Of a stretch of DNA of 64,000 nt, positions 8,905-18,281 are shown piece after piece (within the stretch, counting starts at the first letter, position 1; every line of letters starts with the position of its first letter). Both the position numbers and the translations under genes were made by a program. The DNA comes from Strobilurus pachycystidiatus. Lineage: Eukaryota; Basidiomycota; Agaricomycetes; Agaricales; Physalacriaceae. Location of the stretch: positions 1 through 64,000 of the forward strand of contig JAHLMK010000011.1 of assembly GCA_019915135.1 (NCBI GenBank), in the 5' to 3' direction. The notes beneath the pieces were generated by a model. The model did not search any database and was not told the DNA's origin. It saw only the letters and a list, made by a program, of their open reading frames with translations.

Positions 8905-9403
8905 TGTGGGAGTGCACGGCGTCGTACACGTGAAACGCCGGCCGCGCCGCACCTTCCCGTTTAGGTAGCATACCCATATCCGGACACATCCACTTCCTTT
9001 CGACACACACATCCCGATGACATTATACCTTCTCGCCTCTGCCTTCTGTACCTTTACTTATTCACATATTCTTATATCAAATTAGGCCTCGGACAAATGG
9101 CCTTAGTTACTTACTATTCCATGGAACCTCGATTCGGACGGCGACGCCCTCCTTTATATAGCTCCAGACTAGCTACAGCCTCTCTTGTCTTCGACCACCC
9201 ATACTCTAAATCAACTCTCTACTCTCTCGTTAAACGGTTCCACGCGCGAACTACTTCTCACATATCCCACTTCCATCCTCGCGATCCTTCTCGGACTCCC
9301 GTCCGTCTCGCTCGCGACCGCCTCACACACTCAGCTACAGCTCACGGTCTTCGGCGACTCTCATCATTATTTGTCTACGTGAGGACAACCTCACGCTTCG
9401 ACA
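8905..9403 (+). repeat. 3' LTR
   Basis: Identical to 505-1003 over 499 bp. It is followed by the second copy of the target-site duplication, GCGG, at 9404-9407. The bases just upstream (8885-8904) are pyrimidine/mixed and show no classical polypurine tract. Confidence 0.95.
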
Positions 9404-9657
9404 GCGGTGATGTCAGCAGGGACGGAGACATCCACCTTGAGGACGAGCAGGCGGCTGGAGGGAAAGTTTTCCTTCGGGTCCGCCATAGCGTCCGGCTTGC
9501 GCAAAGTAGCAATGACAATGTCACCCCTAGATAACACGAGTTCAGTCATGGCGCGTCTGAAGCCTGACGACGCGCCAGTGACTAGTCGAGGGTCAGAGTA
9601 CTGATATCATTCCTGCGGTTGACAGAACTTACCGAACCATGCTCTGGGCGAGGACAT
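9404..9657 (-). pseudogene. Short-chain dehydrogenase/reductase, 5' part (interrupted)
   Basis: Start ATG at 9657 (minus strand), giving MSSPRAWF. A 51-bp intron follows at 9582-9632 (GTAAGT...ACTAG, with CTGAC branch), then VTGASSGFRRAMTE, the SDR Rossmann glycine motif TGxxxGx. Its third position reads Phe-Arg where most family members have Gly. The exon then runs through IVIATLRKP and LVLKVDVSVPAD to the insertion point at 9404. The next residues of the same protein (AAFAEVKSTFGRLDVV) are found at the other edge of the retrotransposon. The motif order, reading frame and splice sites make this half and 1-504 one gene. The element breaks it between the cofactor-binding domain and NNAG. Confidence 0.85.
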
Positions 9658-9967
9658 CGTTAGTCTGATCAACCTAAAATGGTGTCACTGAATGCTCAGT
9701 TGACCGTGAGCAGCTGGGATGCCCCACTCCCCATCGCGTCCACTTGAAGTTATAGTAAGAGACAATCACTGTGACACTGTGACATTTTCGGCTTCTCGGA
9801 AATCCATAACTTTCTTCGCTCTCGCCCTCAGAAGCTCGAGGCATGAATACGTTGCAGCCGAGGTGACGTGTACCCTGTACCACTGAGATACTACATGTAA
9901 TTTAGAGTCCAGTGAGCATTAGCCTGACGTTGTGCAAGTGACTGACAAGACATCAATGACTGATATA
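9658..9967. other. Intergenic, upstream of the broken SDR gene
   Basis: No gene or repeat seen in these 310 bases. They probably contain the SDR promoter. Confidence 0.4.
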
Positions 9968-10211
9968 CTGTAGTGTTTCGACCGCATATTCGCATATTGG
10001 GTCACGCAGCTCTGTGAACTGAACCTATACATATTGCATATCGCGTCACGGTGCTTCTCAATCAGGCACAAGCGGCCAAAAGTGGTAATTTCAGGTCCCG
10101 CCTGCGGCGGAACCGTCCAAATAAGGCAATTTAAGGGTTCACGAACCTGTTCGCTGTAAGTTCGCAGCATATCGCGTCACATGCCGCGAACCTATGGTCA
10201 AAACACTACAG
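9968..10211. mobile_element. MITE-like element with TA target duplication
   Basis: A 244-bp non-coding segment with terminal inverted repeats. The left end CTGTAGTGTTTCGACC (from 9968) matches the reverse complement of the right end GGTCAAAACACTACAG (ending 10211) with one mismatch, and weaker similarity continues inward. TA flanks both ends (9966-9967 and 10212-10213), as expected for Tc1/mariner/pogo-type insertion. The interior repeats the motif ATATCGCGTCAC. No transposase is present, so it would be non-autonomous. Confidence 0.65.
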
Positions 10212-10213
10212 TA

Positions 10214-10540
10214 GACTGCTCACCATATCAAGGCATGAACGTCCATCAGGAAACGCCTTATGGGATCCAAGTATTCATAAGCACATGTATCAGAAGCAGT
10301 GGTTTTAAAGCCGTCAAAGTACTTATAACTGCTCAAATCATTTCAAAGTGTATTGAAGCAGGTGTCACCTGTACAACTAGCTTCAAGTGCTTGAACGCAT
10401 CTGAAAATGCTATCAAACAAGTGTGAATTCTCAATTAACTTTAGAACGTATCAATTCATGAGCTTTCTTGCCACTTATATTAAAGTCCTTGCAAATACTT
10501 CCAACTATGTAAAAGTATCTGAAAGAAAGTTCACATCCCA
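10214..10540. other. AT-rich intergenic stretch
   Basis: Non-coding in appearance. It is rich in short words such as CAAAGTACTT, TTCAAAGTG and TTCAAGTGCTT that recur on both strands. The texture resembles 14.1-14.8 kb. Confidence 0.35.
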
Positions 10541-11037
10541 TCAATGAGTCGCTGTGCCCTCCTTCAGTTCTTGTCGGCGTATGATCTTGGTCTTGTTTAA
10601 GACCTCATGACGCATAAAGTGCCGCTCCGTGTATTGTTCAGGATACTGCAGCTTTCCTTGACGGGGTAGAGCATTGGGATTGAGACTGTGAGGAATTGAA
10701 AAGTAAAATTTTCAGTTATAGACAAGTCACAAGAGTACATACTGGAAGCGTTGGACACCACGTTGACCTCGCAGGTGCCCACGATGTTTTGCACGGTACT
10801 TGGCTGCATAATCACGCTGTCGAGAACGGAGTTCTTCTCGCTCTGTTGCAGACATACTCTTGCGGCGACTAACTATAATGAGTATGATACACGGACAAGA
10901 ACACACTGACACAACCGTTGAGCCGCGGCGCGCTTCTTCTTGCGTCGTTCTTCGGCATGTGCCGTCTCGTATCGTCTCTCGGCCTCTTGTTGTCTGGCAC
11001 GTTTTCCGGCATCCTTCTGTGTTTGCAACGGCGGCAT
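10541..11037 (-). CDS. Small very basic protein, hypothetical
   Basis: Three exons on the minus strand: 11037-10916, 10868-10743 and 10685-10541. Their 393 nt divide evenly into 130 codons plus a stop (TGA 10541-10543). The introns are 47 and 57 bp with GT/AG ends. The protein begins MPPLQTQKDAGKRARQQ and is dominated by Arg/Lys/Glu/Gln helices (ERRYETAHAEERRKKKRA, then REELRSRQRDYAAKYRAKHR). It ends in a less charged tail (NALPRQGKLQYPEQYTERHF). The first two thirds read as a coiled coil or DNA-binding-like basic helix. Proteins of this texture occur in many copies in Agaricomycete genomes, from memory and without a searchable name. Unbroken frames across both introns argue that it is a real gene. 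Function unknown. Confidence 0.6.
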
Positions 11038-12130
11038 CGCAAAACGGAACAGGAATATGCCTGGGTGCGGCGGCAATGGAGGGTGGTGGTGGTCAAAAAG
11101 GACGGGCACGGAATTGCCGGGGGTATTAACAGTGACACACGTTGCGCACAGACCATGGCCCGTGCGCCAAATGCGCGGAGCCTCTGTTGAACGGATGGTG
11201 AGGGGAAGAGAAGAGGGGATTTAGCCGTATTCGTGTTGGGTGGCGGCGAGCTGCACAAGTGTGCGGCCCGCGCCGAGCCCAACATGATGGCGCGCCCTCG
11301 CATCCGCGCTGTATGGCGGCTGTAACAGCCACACAGCGTGGAGTGCGAGAGCATTGGAGATGGTTGGGTGGGGGAGGAGGTCGCAGGTGGATGCTGCCCG
11401 AAGTCGTCGTGGTCGCGCTGCCGTTAGGTGTCGTGGGCAGAGACGTAGGTCGGGAATTGTGGTGCGACCGCGGCTCGAAAGGTGGCGGCGCCGCATTCGC
11501 CGCTGCTGCTATGTCGATATCTAGTCTGAAACATAGTCAGTAGAGTAACGGGACGTCGACGACACCATTGCCGTCGACGTTGTTTGAATAGGAAAATAAA
11601 TAAATGAACAAATGGACAGATACGCACCGGATGCCCAAAGTCCCCGCCCCCGCGCTTGACGCGTGCTCGCCGGCACGACGGGCTAGCTCGTCGTCGTTGG
11701 GCAGAACGCTGCCCGACGTCCTCGATGTCATGCTGCCCACTTGACGGGGGCTTACGCGGCTTGTTCGGGGTTCAGCGCCATGGCGACGGCCACGAGACGG
11801 TGTCCTGGGGTCCGGCAGCAATGCCTCCGCGGGTTCGGGCGCTGTCCTGGGCGTCGTCGTGGGTCGACGTGGGTCGGTGGTGGTGGAGAGAGGGTAAGAT
11901 TGCGAATCCGAATGCTGTTCGGATTCGCGGTCCGCGTCGCCGGCGCCAAATCTGGCGAACAGCGACGACGATAGCGGGTGAGGGCGTCGTCGGGGGAGGC
12001 TGAAAACTTGTGTACATATTCCTGTGATATGTGGTAAGACATCCCGGAAGTGCCCCAAAATTACCAGGGAGACGACTTACCGTCCAGTGTAGGTCACTCC
12101 AACTCGACGTTCGAGTGATTTTGACGTTCA
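11038..12130 (-). other. Possible multi-exon gene, low confidence
   Basis: GC-rich DNA with overlapping open frames on both strands. On the minus strand, a stretch around 11750-11640 (MTSRTSGSVLPNDDELAR) is followed by a possible donor (GTGCGTATC near 11628) and acceptor (TTTCAG near 11526), leading into a Pro/Ser/Thr-rich frame (IAAAANAAPPPFEPRS). The composition is low-complexity and no domain is recognisable, so this may be chance. No other gene is seen here. Confidence 0.25.
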
Positions 12131-12758
12131 ACGCAAGCGGAGATGGCTGGCGGCTGCCTCTATTTTGCGCTCACAAGATAGGTAATGATGTCTAGCATCG
12201 ATTCTAGGTAAGTAGAGGTGAGCCGGCGAGTCGCAACGAGCTGCGACGCACGCCGAATCAGATTGGGGATGGGGAACTCACCACGTAAGGTGAGTTCCCG
12301 CCCGTTCGCTGCAGAAATCACGCCGAATTTGCTTGGATGGCGTCCATACTCAATAGTATTGCATATTCCGATGCTTAACATGCTGGTCCGAGGTCGTCGT
12401 CGACGTTCCGAGCGACGTCGAGGATGCTCCGTTCACGATCCGGCAAACGCCGGATCGTGATCGAGAGCTTTTCGTCGTCTTTGCTTGCTTCTGACCGCGA
12501 TGGCACGTCGGCGTAGACGTGCCATCCAGCCCCAGATTTATGTCTGGGGCCTCTGTTCCCTCTCTGGCGCTCTTCTATTTGCCTCTGGACCCCCGCCGAT
12601 GTCTCCACGGCTACCGACAGTTGTGGATACGCTCCGAATCCAGCTTTTTTCAGCGCGTAAGCCGACGCCGACGCCACCGCCCTCGAAGCCTGGAACGACG
12701 CCGAAGACGGGAAGCCTCCCAGATGCGACTTCCTGGGATGGCTGGGTGTAGTCCCAGC
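11553..12758. repeat. Cluster of short perfect hairpins
   Basis: At least six perfect inverted repeats with short loops: 11553-11580 (9-bp stem, loop 10); 11902-11928 (11-bp stem, loop 5); 12272-12299 (11-bp stem, loop 6); 12433-12460 (12-bp stem, loop 4); 12499-12526 (11-bp stem, loop 6); and 12529-12550 (8-bp stem, loop 6). A weaker seventh lies at 12741-12758. The stem sequences differ from each other, so these are not copies of one repeat. No gene clearly overlaps most of them. Confidence 0.7.
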
Positions 12759-12882
12759 GCGGGCGAAGTAGAGGCATCAAGATCGGTGTTGCGCGTAAGC
12801 CGTCGACGCCGACGCTGCATTCCAGGCGCAGGACGACGACGACACTGTAGTGGCCTCCAGACGCGATTTCCTGGGGTGCCAC
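12650..12882. repeat. Degenerate tandem duplication, about 140-bp unit
   Basis: Two adjacent diverged copies. Both begin with GCGTAAGCCG (near 12654 and 12792), continue through GACGCCGACGC, and end with a CAGA-GCGA-TTCCTGGG-like stretch (near 12720 and 12858). The minus strand is open across both copies, but the composition alone does not support a protein. The rest of 12883-13330 holds T-rich tracts and no recognisable gene. Confidence 0.5.
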
Positions 12883-13479
12883 GGCGCTGGGTTCGGGCAC
12901 GGGCAGGTGGGGTTGAGGGAGCGCGTGCAGAGGCGGAGACGGAGGAGGAGGCGGGATGAGCAAAGGGGGAGGCGGGAGGGCGGGCAGACGGCCGCACACC
13001 TGGTGCGTACCTTCAATTATTCTTATTTTTTTTTTCTTTCTACCTACATACTGCCCTCGCACTCCACCCACCTTCAAAAAAATCTCCCAAGTCCGCATGC
13101 CGCCGGCACTTGAGGCCACGTCAGCCTCACGTGCCAGGTGGTTTATATTTCGATTGCCTTTTTTTTTCCTTTTCATTCTCTCACCACCACAACCCAGCCG
13201 CCTCAACCCTCTCGGCCACGACGACTGATGCCTAGCGCACAGTCGTTGCCTCCTGCTGAGGCCTAGCGCCCAGCACTCGCCGGTAGTGACGCCAAGCGCA
13301 CACTTACCCACATTGAGCGTCGGTTACGGTTTCATGTGGTGCGTCTCAGACGGTCTTTCTCTCGCTCACTTCTCCACTGACATGGGGCCTCGGCTTGCGC
13401 AGAATGGAGCCCAAACACCCCGATAACCCCAACGACCCCAATGCGACGACGCCAACCTAAGACGACAACAGCAAGCCTT

Positions 13480-13900
13480 ACCCGAGCCCGACGCCGAAAT
13501 GCGAGCACGAGGACGACGCCGAAGACGAGCTCGATAGCACGAGGACGAGGACGACGCCGAGGACGAGCTCGATAGCACGAGGACGAGGACGAGGACGACG
13601 CACGAGGACGAGGACGACGCACGAGGACGAGGAGGAAGCCACACGAAGACGAGGATGAGGTCATACGACAATGAACAGGACGAGGACGAAGACGAACCCA
13701 CGCGACGACAATGAACAGGACGAGGACGAAGACGAACCCACGCGACGAAGACGAGACATGACAAGGACGATGATGAGAAGGAGTCCATACGACGATGATG
13801 AGGACGGCCCACACAATGAGGACGAGTGCGAACACATGCACACGCGACCGGATCTTCACAGCCTGAACAGGTATGATCTTCACAGCCTGAACAGGTATAC
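13480..13900. repeat. GA-rich tandem repeats (minisatellite)
   Basis: Runs of GACGAGGACG with nested longer units. A 40-bp unit beginning ACAATGAACAGGACGAGG is repeated twice without change near 13669-13750. A 24-bp unit, GATCTTCACAGCCTGAACAG plus GTAT, is repeated at 13851-13874 and 13875-13898. The 40-bp unit is not a multiple of three, so open frames on either strand (Asp/Glu-rich or Ser-rich) are probably by-products. No gene is assigned to 13331-13930. Confidence 0.75.
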
Positions 13901-13930
13901 ACCACGAGGGTAAGCCGGAGCAGTTGTAGA

Positions 13931-14783
13931 CAGGGATGTTCAGCATGTTGAGGGTGATTGGTGCTGTCTGTGTTGGGAGGTGGACCCCATTACTCTATGC
14001 CGTCTGTCCGAAGTGTGCACATTACTATCATTACTATTACTATGTATCAGTAGGTTCAATGTGAGGGTGAACTGTAACAATTTCTATTGCAATTCTTTCT
14101 GCAAATTCTTTCTGTGCAATTTGCTCTGCCGCTGTCTTTTTGACAGCTTTGAGTACGATTTGTGTGTGCTTGTGTCTGCTTCGTAAGTGGTAATGGAATG
14201 CTTCACACAAAGGTTAGTGAAGTGATGTACTTCACCCTGCTTGTAAGGTGTCTGAAAAGACTTGTAGAAGCACTTCATATTGCTTTGAGTATGCTTTGCA
14301 GATACATTTAAAGTACCATGAAAGTAAAACAAAAGCACTTGACACAAAGGTTAATAGAGACGCTGACTCTATAAGGCTTAGAAAGCTCTGAATAAGCCAT
14401 TATAAGTGCAGTAAAGTGCTTTATAACTCATGTCTCCCTTAACCTTTGTGTCAAGCATTTTGGCTGCTTTGGGGCTTGCCAAACTTTGAAAGACTTTTAC
14501 ACTCTTTAGATTACTTCGATTCCATAAGGTGTTTCCAGATGTCATTGCTGTGTTGCGGACATAACCGCTTGGGAAATCATCTTCTTGGGCGACGAACGAG
14601 TGACTTCTCCACTGTGATGATATTACCCAAAGGATAAAAAACTCACAGGCTGTAAGCCTCAGAAATTTGCTATTTGTGAGCTTTGTTGACTGTTCAAGGT
14701 TTGCTAGGCCAACGACCGGACAGTTCAAATCAAACAAAAAAGTACTTCATATGAAGTCAAGGTGATCCTGCTCAGACACGGTA
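13931..14783. repeat. AT-rich non-coding repeats with an inverted repeat
   Basis: No gene seen. The 17-bp word CTTGACACAAAGGTTAA at 14338-14354 is repeated as its exact reverse complement at 14439-14455. A related partial copy (CACACAAAGGTTAGTGAAG) occurs near 14203-14222. The interval also carries many AAGTGCTT/AAGTACTT-type words. It may be the remains of a small foldback element. Confidence 0.45.
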
Positions 14784-14801
14784 GGGGGGGGGGGGGGGGG
14801 G
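14784..14801. repeat. G18 homopolymer tract
   Basis: Eighteen consecutive G residues in otherwise mixed sequence. The exact length should be treated as uncertain, because such runs are prone to sequencing and assembly error. Confidence 0.8.
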
Positions 14802-17642
14802 ACGCGGAAGACGATGTCGGATTTATCGCGTAGTTCCAGGCTGACGCAGGGCTAAACTCATGATCAGATGCCCACGATGCGATCATGTACGGTCTTGGTG
14901 TATGTTGTTGTAACATGTAACTGTGAGAACGAAGGACTCCTGTTTCAGAACAAGGAGAAAATCACTGTCGAGGGAGTGATATAGAGGTCGCTGGTGGACT
15001 GCGACATCACCGAGGAGTCGGGGTTCTATAACGGTTCGTTCAGAAGGGGTTTGGACACCGATGTACAGAAGGCCTATCAACAATTGAGCGAAAGATCAGA
15101 GTCAGGAATTCGCGCCGGAAGGTACGCGTAGTAATCGGAGTTACCTTATTGATCGCAAATGTAGGCGCTCGAAATGCGTATGGAGAAGGTGGACGCTTTA
15201 GCGGCCGCAGCTGTGTATGCAATGGTGTTTCACCGATGGGTACAAGATGTTCGCTTCGACTCTAACCAGATTGTCGGATCACCGTTATTGTTAGAAGTCT
15301 TTTTGGGGGCAAGATAACAGACATCCGTCAGCAAGTGTGGTTGATGCCTTGGGAGGACCGAGATAGATTTGCCCTCTGAGGGCTTCATTGTTCGCTTCTG
15401 TAACAACAGCGTTGGTGACAGAATTGGAGGCTGACGGTGCAGCACCGAGACGTGTTATCAGAAAGGGTGCTCCGCTCGGAGAGTGAAGTAAAGAGGCAGT
15501 CTAAACAGATTACATAGAAACAAAGACAGTTGTAGTTGTAAATTTGAATGAGTTGACCGATCAAGGCGTTTCAATACGAAGGACTTGCTCGATGACGGCA
15601 AATGGATCCCTGTTACAGGCACTTGAATGTCGACACATGGAGGTTGCATGGAGGCAATAAGATCCCACGGGGTCATGTTCTAAGCGGCGATTCTGGTTCT
15701 GCTGCTGGCCATATTGACGTGCCCACATGTCTATAGAGTTTTCGTCAGTTTGGAGGCTCCATCAAGGCTTAGACGCTCGACGTACCGCCAAATTAAGTTC
15801 CAGGCAAGGCGTGGTACTAGCCATGCGTTCGACCTTTTCTTGAGTGATCTACAAGACACTTCTGGATGCATGGCAACAATTGAGTACGGACCTGATCAAG
15901 AAACTTTGTGTCACCTATAATTTGGTAAAGATATGAACGTATGAACCGCTGAAGACACGTTTTCGATAATTCATCAACACACATATGAAAACATCGCTTC
16001 CTAGTATGAAATCCCGTCATCGACAACATACCACCGTGACACGGCGCATAGTTCCGCGCTTGAAGGACCGTCCGCGGTTGGGCCATGAGAGCAATCGACC
16101 AGTGGAATGGACCCACCCTCGTGTAATAGCTTTCTTTCCGGTCAATTCTTCATCTGGACCATATATGTCCGAGATCGTTTGTTTAGATACCACGGACGTC
16201 CTTCGGGCATGAATGACTGCCACGATCGAGATCTATAGACGAGGTCTGACCCACTTACAACCCGATGCGGACGTTTTACCGCTTTGATTGTGTGTGAACC
16301 GGTTCGTTGCAGGCCAACACCTTAAGTTCATACCTTAGGCTAGATTGAAGTCGTGCGACCATGAAATGATCTCTGAGTTGTCGACATGGGCTCAAGGGGC
16401 AACCACAACTTTAATCGAGCAAACCAACTATATAGACCGGGGTAAGGCAAGTTGTCGGGGTCTCGACGAGCTCAAAAAGTGCAACTTGGAGCTGGGCATC
16501 CCGAATGTCCTCAACTTTTTGCTCAAATGTTTCTGGGACTGAATATGAGGAAGTCTCTCAGCAATTTTTTTCACGGAAAATGCAAGGCGCATCATTGAAG
16601 GACAAAATCCCAAAACCTCTCGACTTCATGGAAGGTCTTGGTGGAATCGGTGGTTACCATATGCGGTGATTTTGAGCCCCATTTGGGGGTGGTGGGTGGG
16701 TCAAGTGTTCGGGGGCTCTGTACTAGTTGGTTTATTCGATTAAGATTTTGGACGCCCCTTGCATGGGCTCATCGAAACGGACAGTGAGTACATAGCTTAT
16801 GGGATTTTTGAACTTTTTTGACTGTTGTGTCCTGAGTAAGATATCCGCGCGAGAAAATCAAGGCACCTGGTCCGCTGAGGGAATTCTAATGGTCAAACAT
16901 AGCGAATACTAATCAACCGGTTTGCCGACAATCTTATAGACCTGTGTAAGAAAGACAACTCCCACGGCACGCCACTATACTTGAGCTGAAGCAGAAGGGC
17001 CTCGTTGCCATTGCGATGAAAGTCATACAACCTTTAAGAGACATAACACGAATGAGTGTAAGTGTCGTAGTTGGGTACACGACAGGGAGCATACCACTGC
17101 AGGGTGAATACTAAGTCCTCCAAACGCGTGAACGTTCGTAAGGCCTTACCCATCATTTGATTGGCAAGTGGGACAATCATCTTTGACAACGCGATCCGTC
17201 AGAGACGAATCGCATTCTACCTTTTGGATGGCCAAAGAAGAATGGGTTCCTGCCGAGGGAACTTTGTCAACATGCTTTTCAGTAACATGTGTGGCCCTCT
17301 GGGAGTTACCTTCCTCAAGGCGGCGCCTGGATGTCGCGTCCAGTTGTTGTTGATTCCAGGAACAAGCCAACCAGTAGCTGCTGGACGTGGTCCAGATACT
17401 CGTGTGTCTCGTTCACCGTTATTTGTTACAATGTCGTTGAAGTACTGCCCTCCTCCAGGCTGGAGTAGGCAGAGCTAGCTGTTTGAAAGGCTTGAGGCCG
17501 AATGTGCGGTACTGGCTCGCGAGTCGAGTCTTATCTGGAGAAGCTAATAGCGCAAGATGAGATATTCTACAATTCGAGATGACCCGCCTTAGATATGACC
17601 CTAGTACTGTTGGTGCACGCATTAATATAATAGTACACACTT
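14802..17642. other. 2.8-kb stretch without a recognisable gene
   Basis: Only short open frames on both strands, with no family motif. A minus-strand frame around 16540-16415 (FEQKVEDIRDAQLQVALFEL) reads more like protein than its surroundings and is preceded by a CAG acceptor-like site, so a decayed or very intron-rich gene is possible. Otherwise I see nothing that can be supported. Confidence 0.4.
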
Positions 17643-18208
17643 CTATTTCACCTGCAGTTTTTCGAGATCAGAGGCAAGGGTGTCCGTCTCCGTGTCCGTG
17701 GTATCAGTGGTGGTAGCGGCGGTTGCGGACGTCTTTGCGGACGGCTTGGACACTGCCGCCTTCGTTGGCGCCTCGGGCCCTTCGCCCTCATCGTCGTCCT
17801 CCCAGTTGTCCTTGACCACATCCACCTTCTTCTCATCCCTCTTTTCCTTCCGTTTCGCGTTCTTTTTCGCGCTTTTGCTCAGAGGCTTGCCCGATGATGA
17901 TGCTGGTGCGGCAGTGGGTGGTGGCGCCCAGCCAACAATATGTCCCTTTGGGAGAGCACTGGCATCCATCTGCTGCTGTTTCGTGCCGCGGAACCGTCGT
18001 ACGTCCTCCTGAGGGGTGAATCCAGGACGTATTTTGATCTGCTTTCTGACGCTGGAGAGAGCGCCTATTACTGGCCGTCTGCGCTGAGTGGCGGGAATAC
18101 GTACGTTCCATCGGGGCGGCGGGATTCGGGGATGACGCGCTCGAGAGTGTGCGGATCAAGGGCGATGCCCGCTGCAGTCTTGTCTGGGTTTAACGGCGGG
18201 CGGGACAT
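17643..18208 (-). CDS. pym1: PYM homologue (exon-junction-complex disassembly factor)
   Basis: Two exons (18208-18105 and 18045-17643) separated by a 59-bp intron, 168 codons in all. The N-terminus contains GIALDPHTLERVIPESRRPDGT followed across the splice by IRPGFTPQEDVRRFRG. This matches the conserved Mago-Y14-binding motif of PYM/WIBG proteins (RRPDGT...VPQE pattern). The C-terminal half is a Lys-rich segment (LSKSAKKNAKRKEKRDEK) and an acidic/Thr-rich tail ending DLEKLQVK. In the known family PYM binds the Mago-Y14 heterodimer and the ribosome and removes exon-junction complexes from spliced mRNA in the cytoplasm, which fits an intron-rich genome. It is divergently arranged with CSN3, with 73 bp between start codons. 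The N-terminal motif makes the call fairly secure. Confidence 0.85.
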
Positions 18209-18281
18209 CCTGGCGGGTGATGATGGCTATTAGCAAGAGGCGTTGGTCACGTTACATACTTGCAGGCTGCCTTTGACCACC
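18209..18281. promoter_or_regulatory. Bidirectional intergenic promoter, PYM/CSN3
   Basis: Only 73 bp separate the two divergent start codons, so both promoters and 5' UTRs must share this space or extend into each other's gene. No clear TATA box is seen. Confidence 0.6.

Larger units (their letters stand above)
505..9403 (+). mobile_element. Ty3/gypsy-type LTR retrotransposon, apparently intact
   Basis: An 8.9-kb element bounded by two 499-bp direct repeats (505-1003 and 8905-9403) that read identical base for base, with TG...CA ends. It is flanked by the 4-bp duplication GCGG (501-504 and 9404-9407). Shifting the boundary by two bases gives a 5-bp duplication CGGTG, and the empty site is the same either way. 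Plus-strand order is Gag-protease (1257-3812), RT-RNase H (3812-6337), integrase (frame 1, to 7710) and an extra ORF (7908-8870). The order RT-RNase H-integrase is the Ty3/gypsy (Metaviridae) order. I see no chromodomain after the integrase and no purine-rich tract directly before the 3' LTR. The element interrupts an SDR gene transcribed in the opposite direction. Identical LTRs indicate recent insertion. Confidence 0.95.

Noticed and set aside
11553..12550. Hairpins considered as transcription terminators or a CRISPR-like array
   Set aside because: The host is a eukaryote, the stems are all different, spacing is irregular and there is no repeat-spacer structure.
12538..13311. 257-residue minus-strand ORF
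   Set aside because: Composition follows the tandem duplication and Pro-rich low-complexity DNA, with no domain. Its open frame is explained by GC-rich codons rather than by protein conservation.
13332..13946. Long Ser- or Arg-rich ORFs on the minus strand
   Set aside because: They are read-throughs of the GACGAG minisatellite. The 40-bp unit is not a multiple of three, so no constant protein repeat is encoded.
15817..16223. Overlapping 60-100-residue ORFs on both strands
   Set aside because: No motif, no consistent splice model, and opposing frames of equal quality; treated as non-coding.
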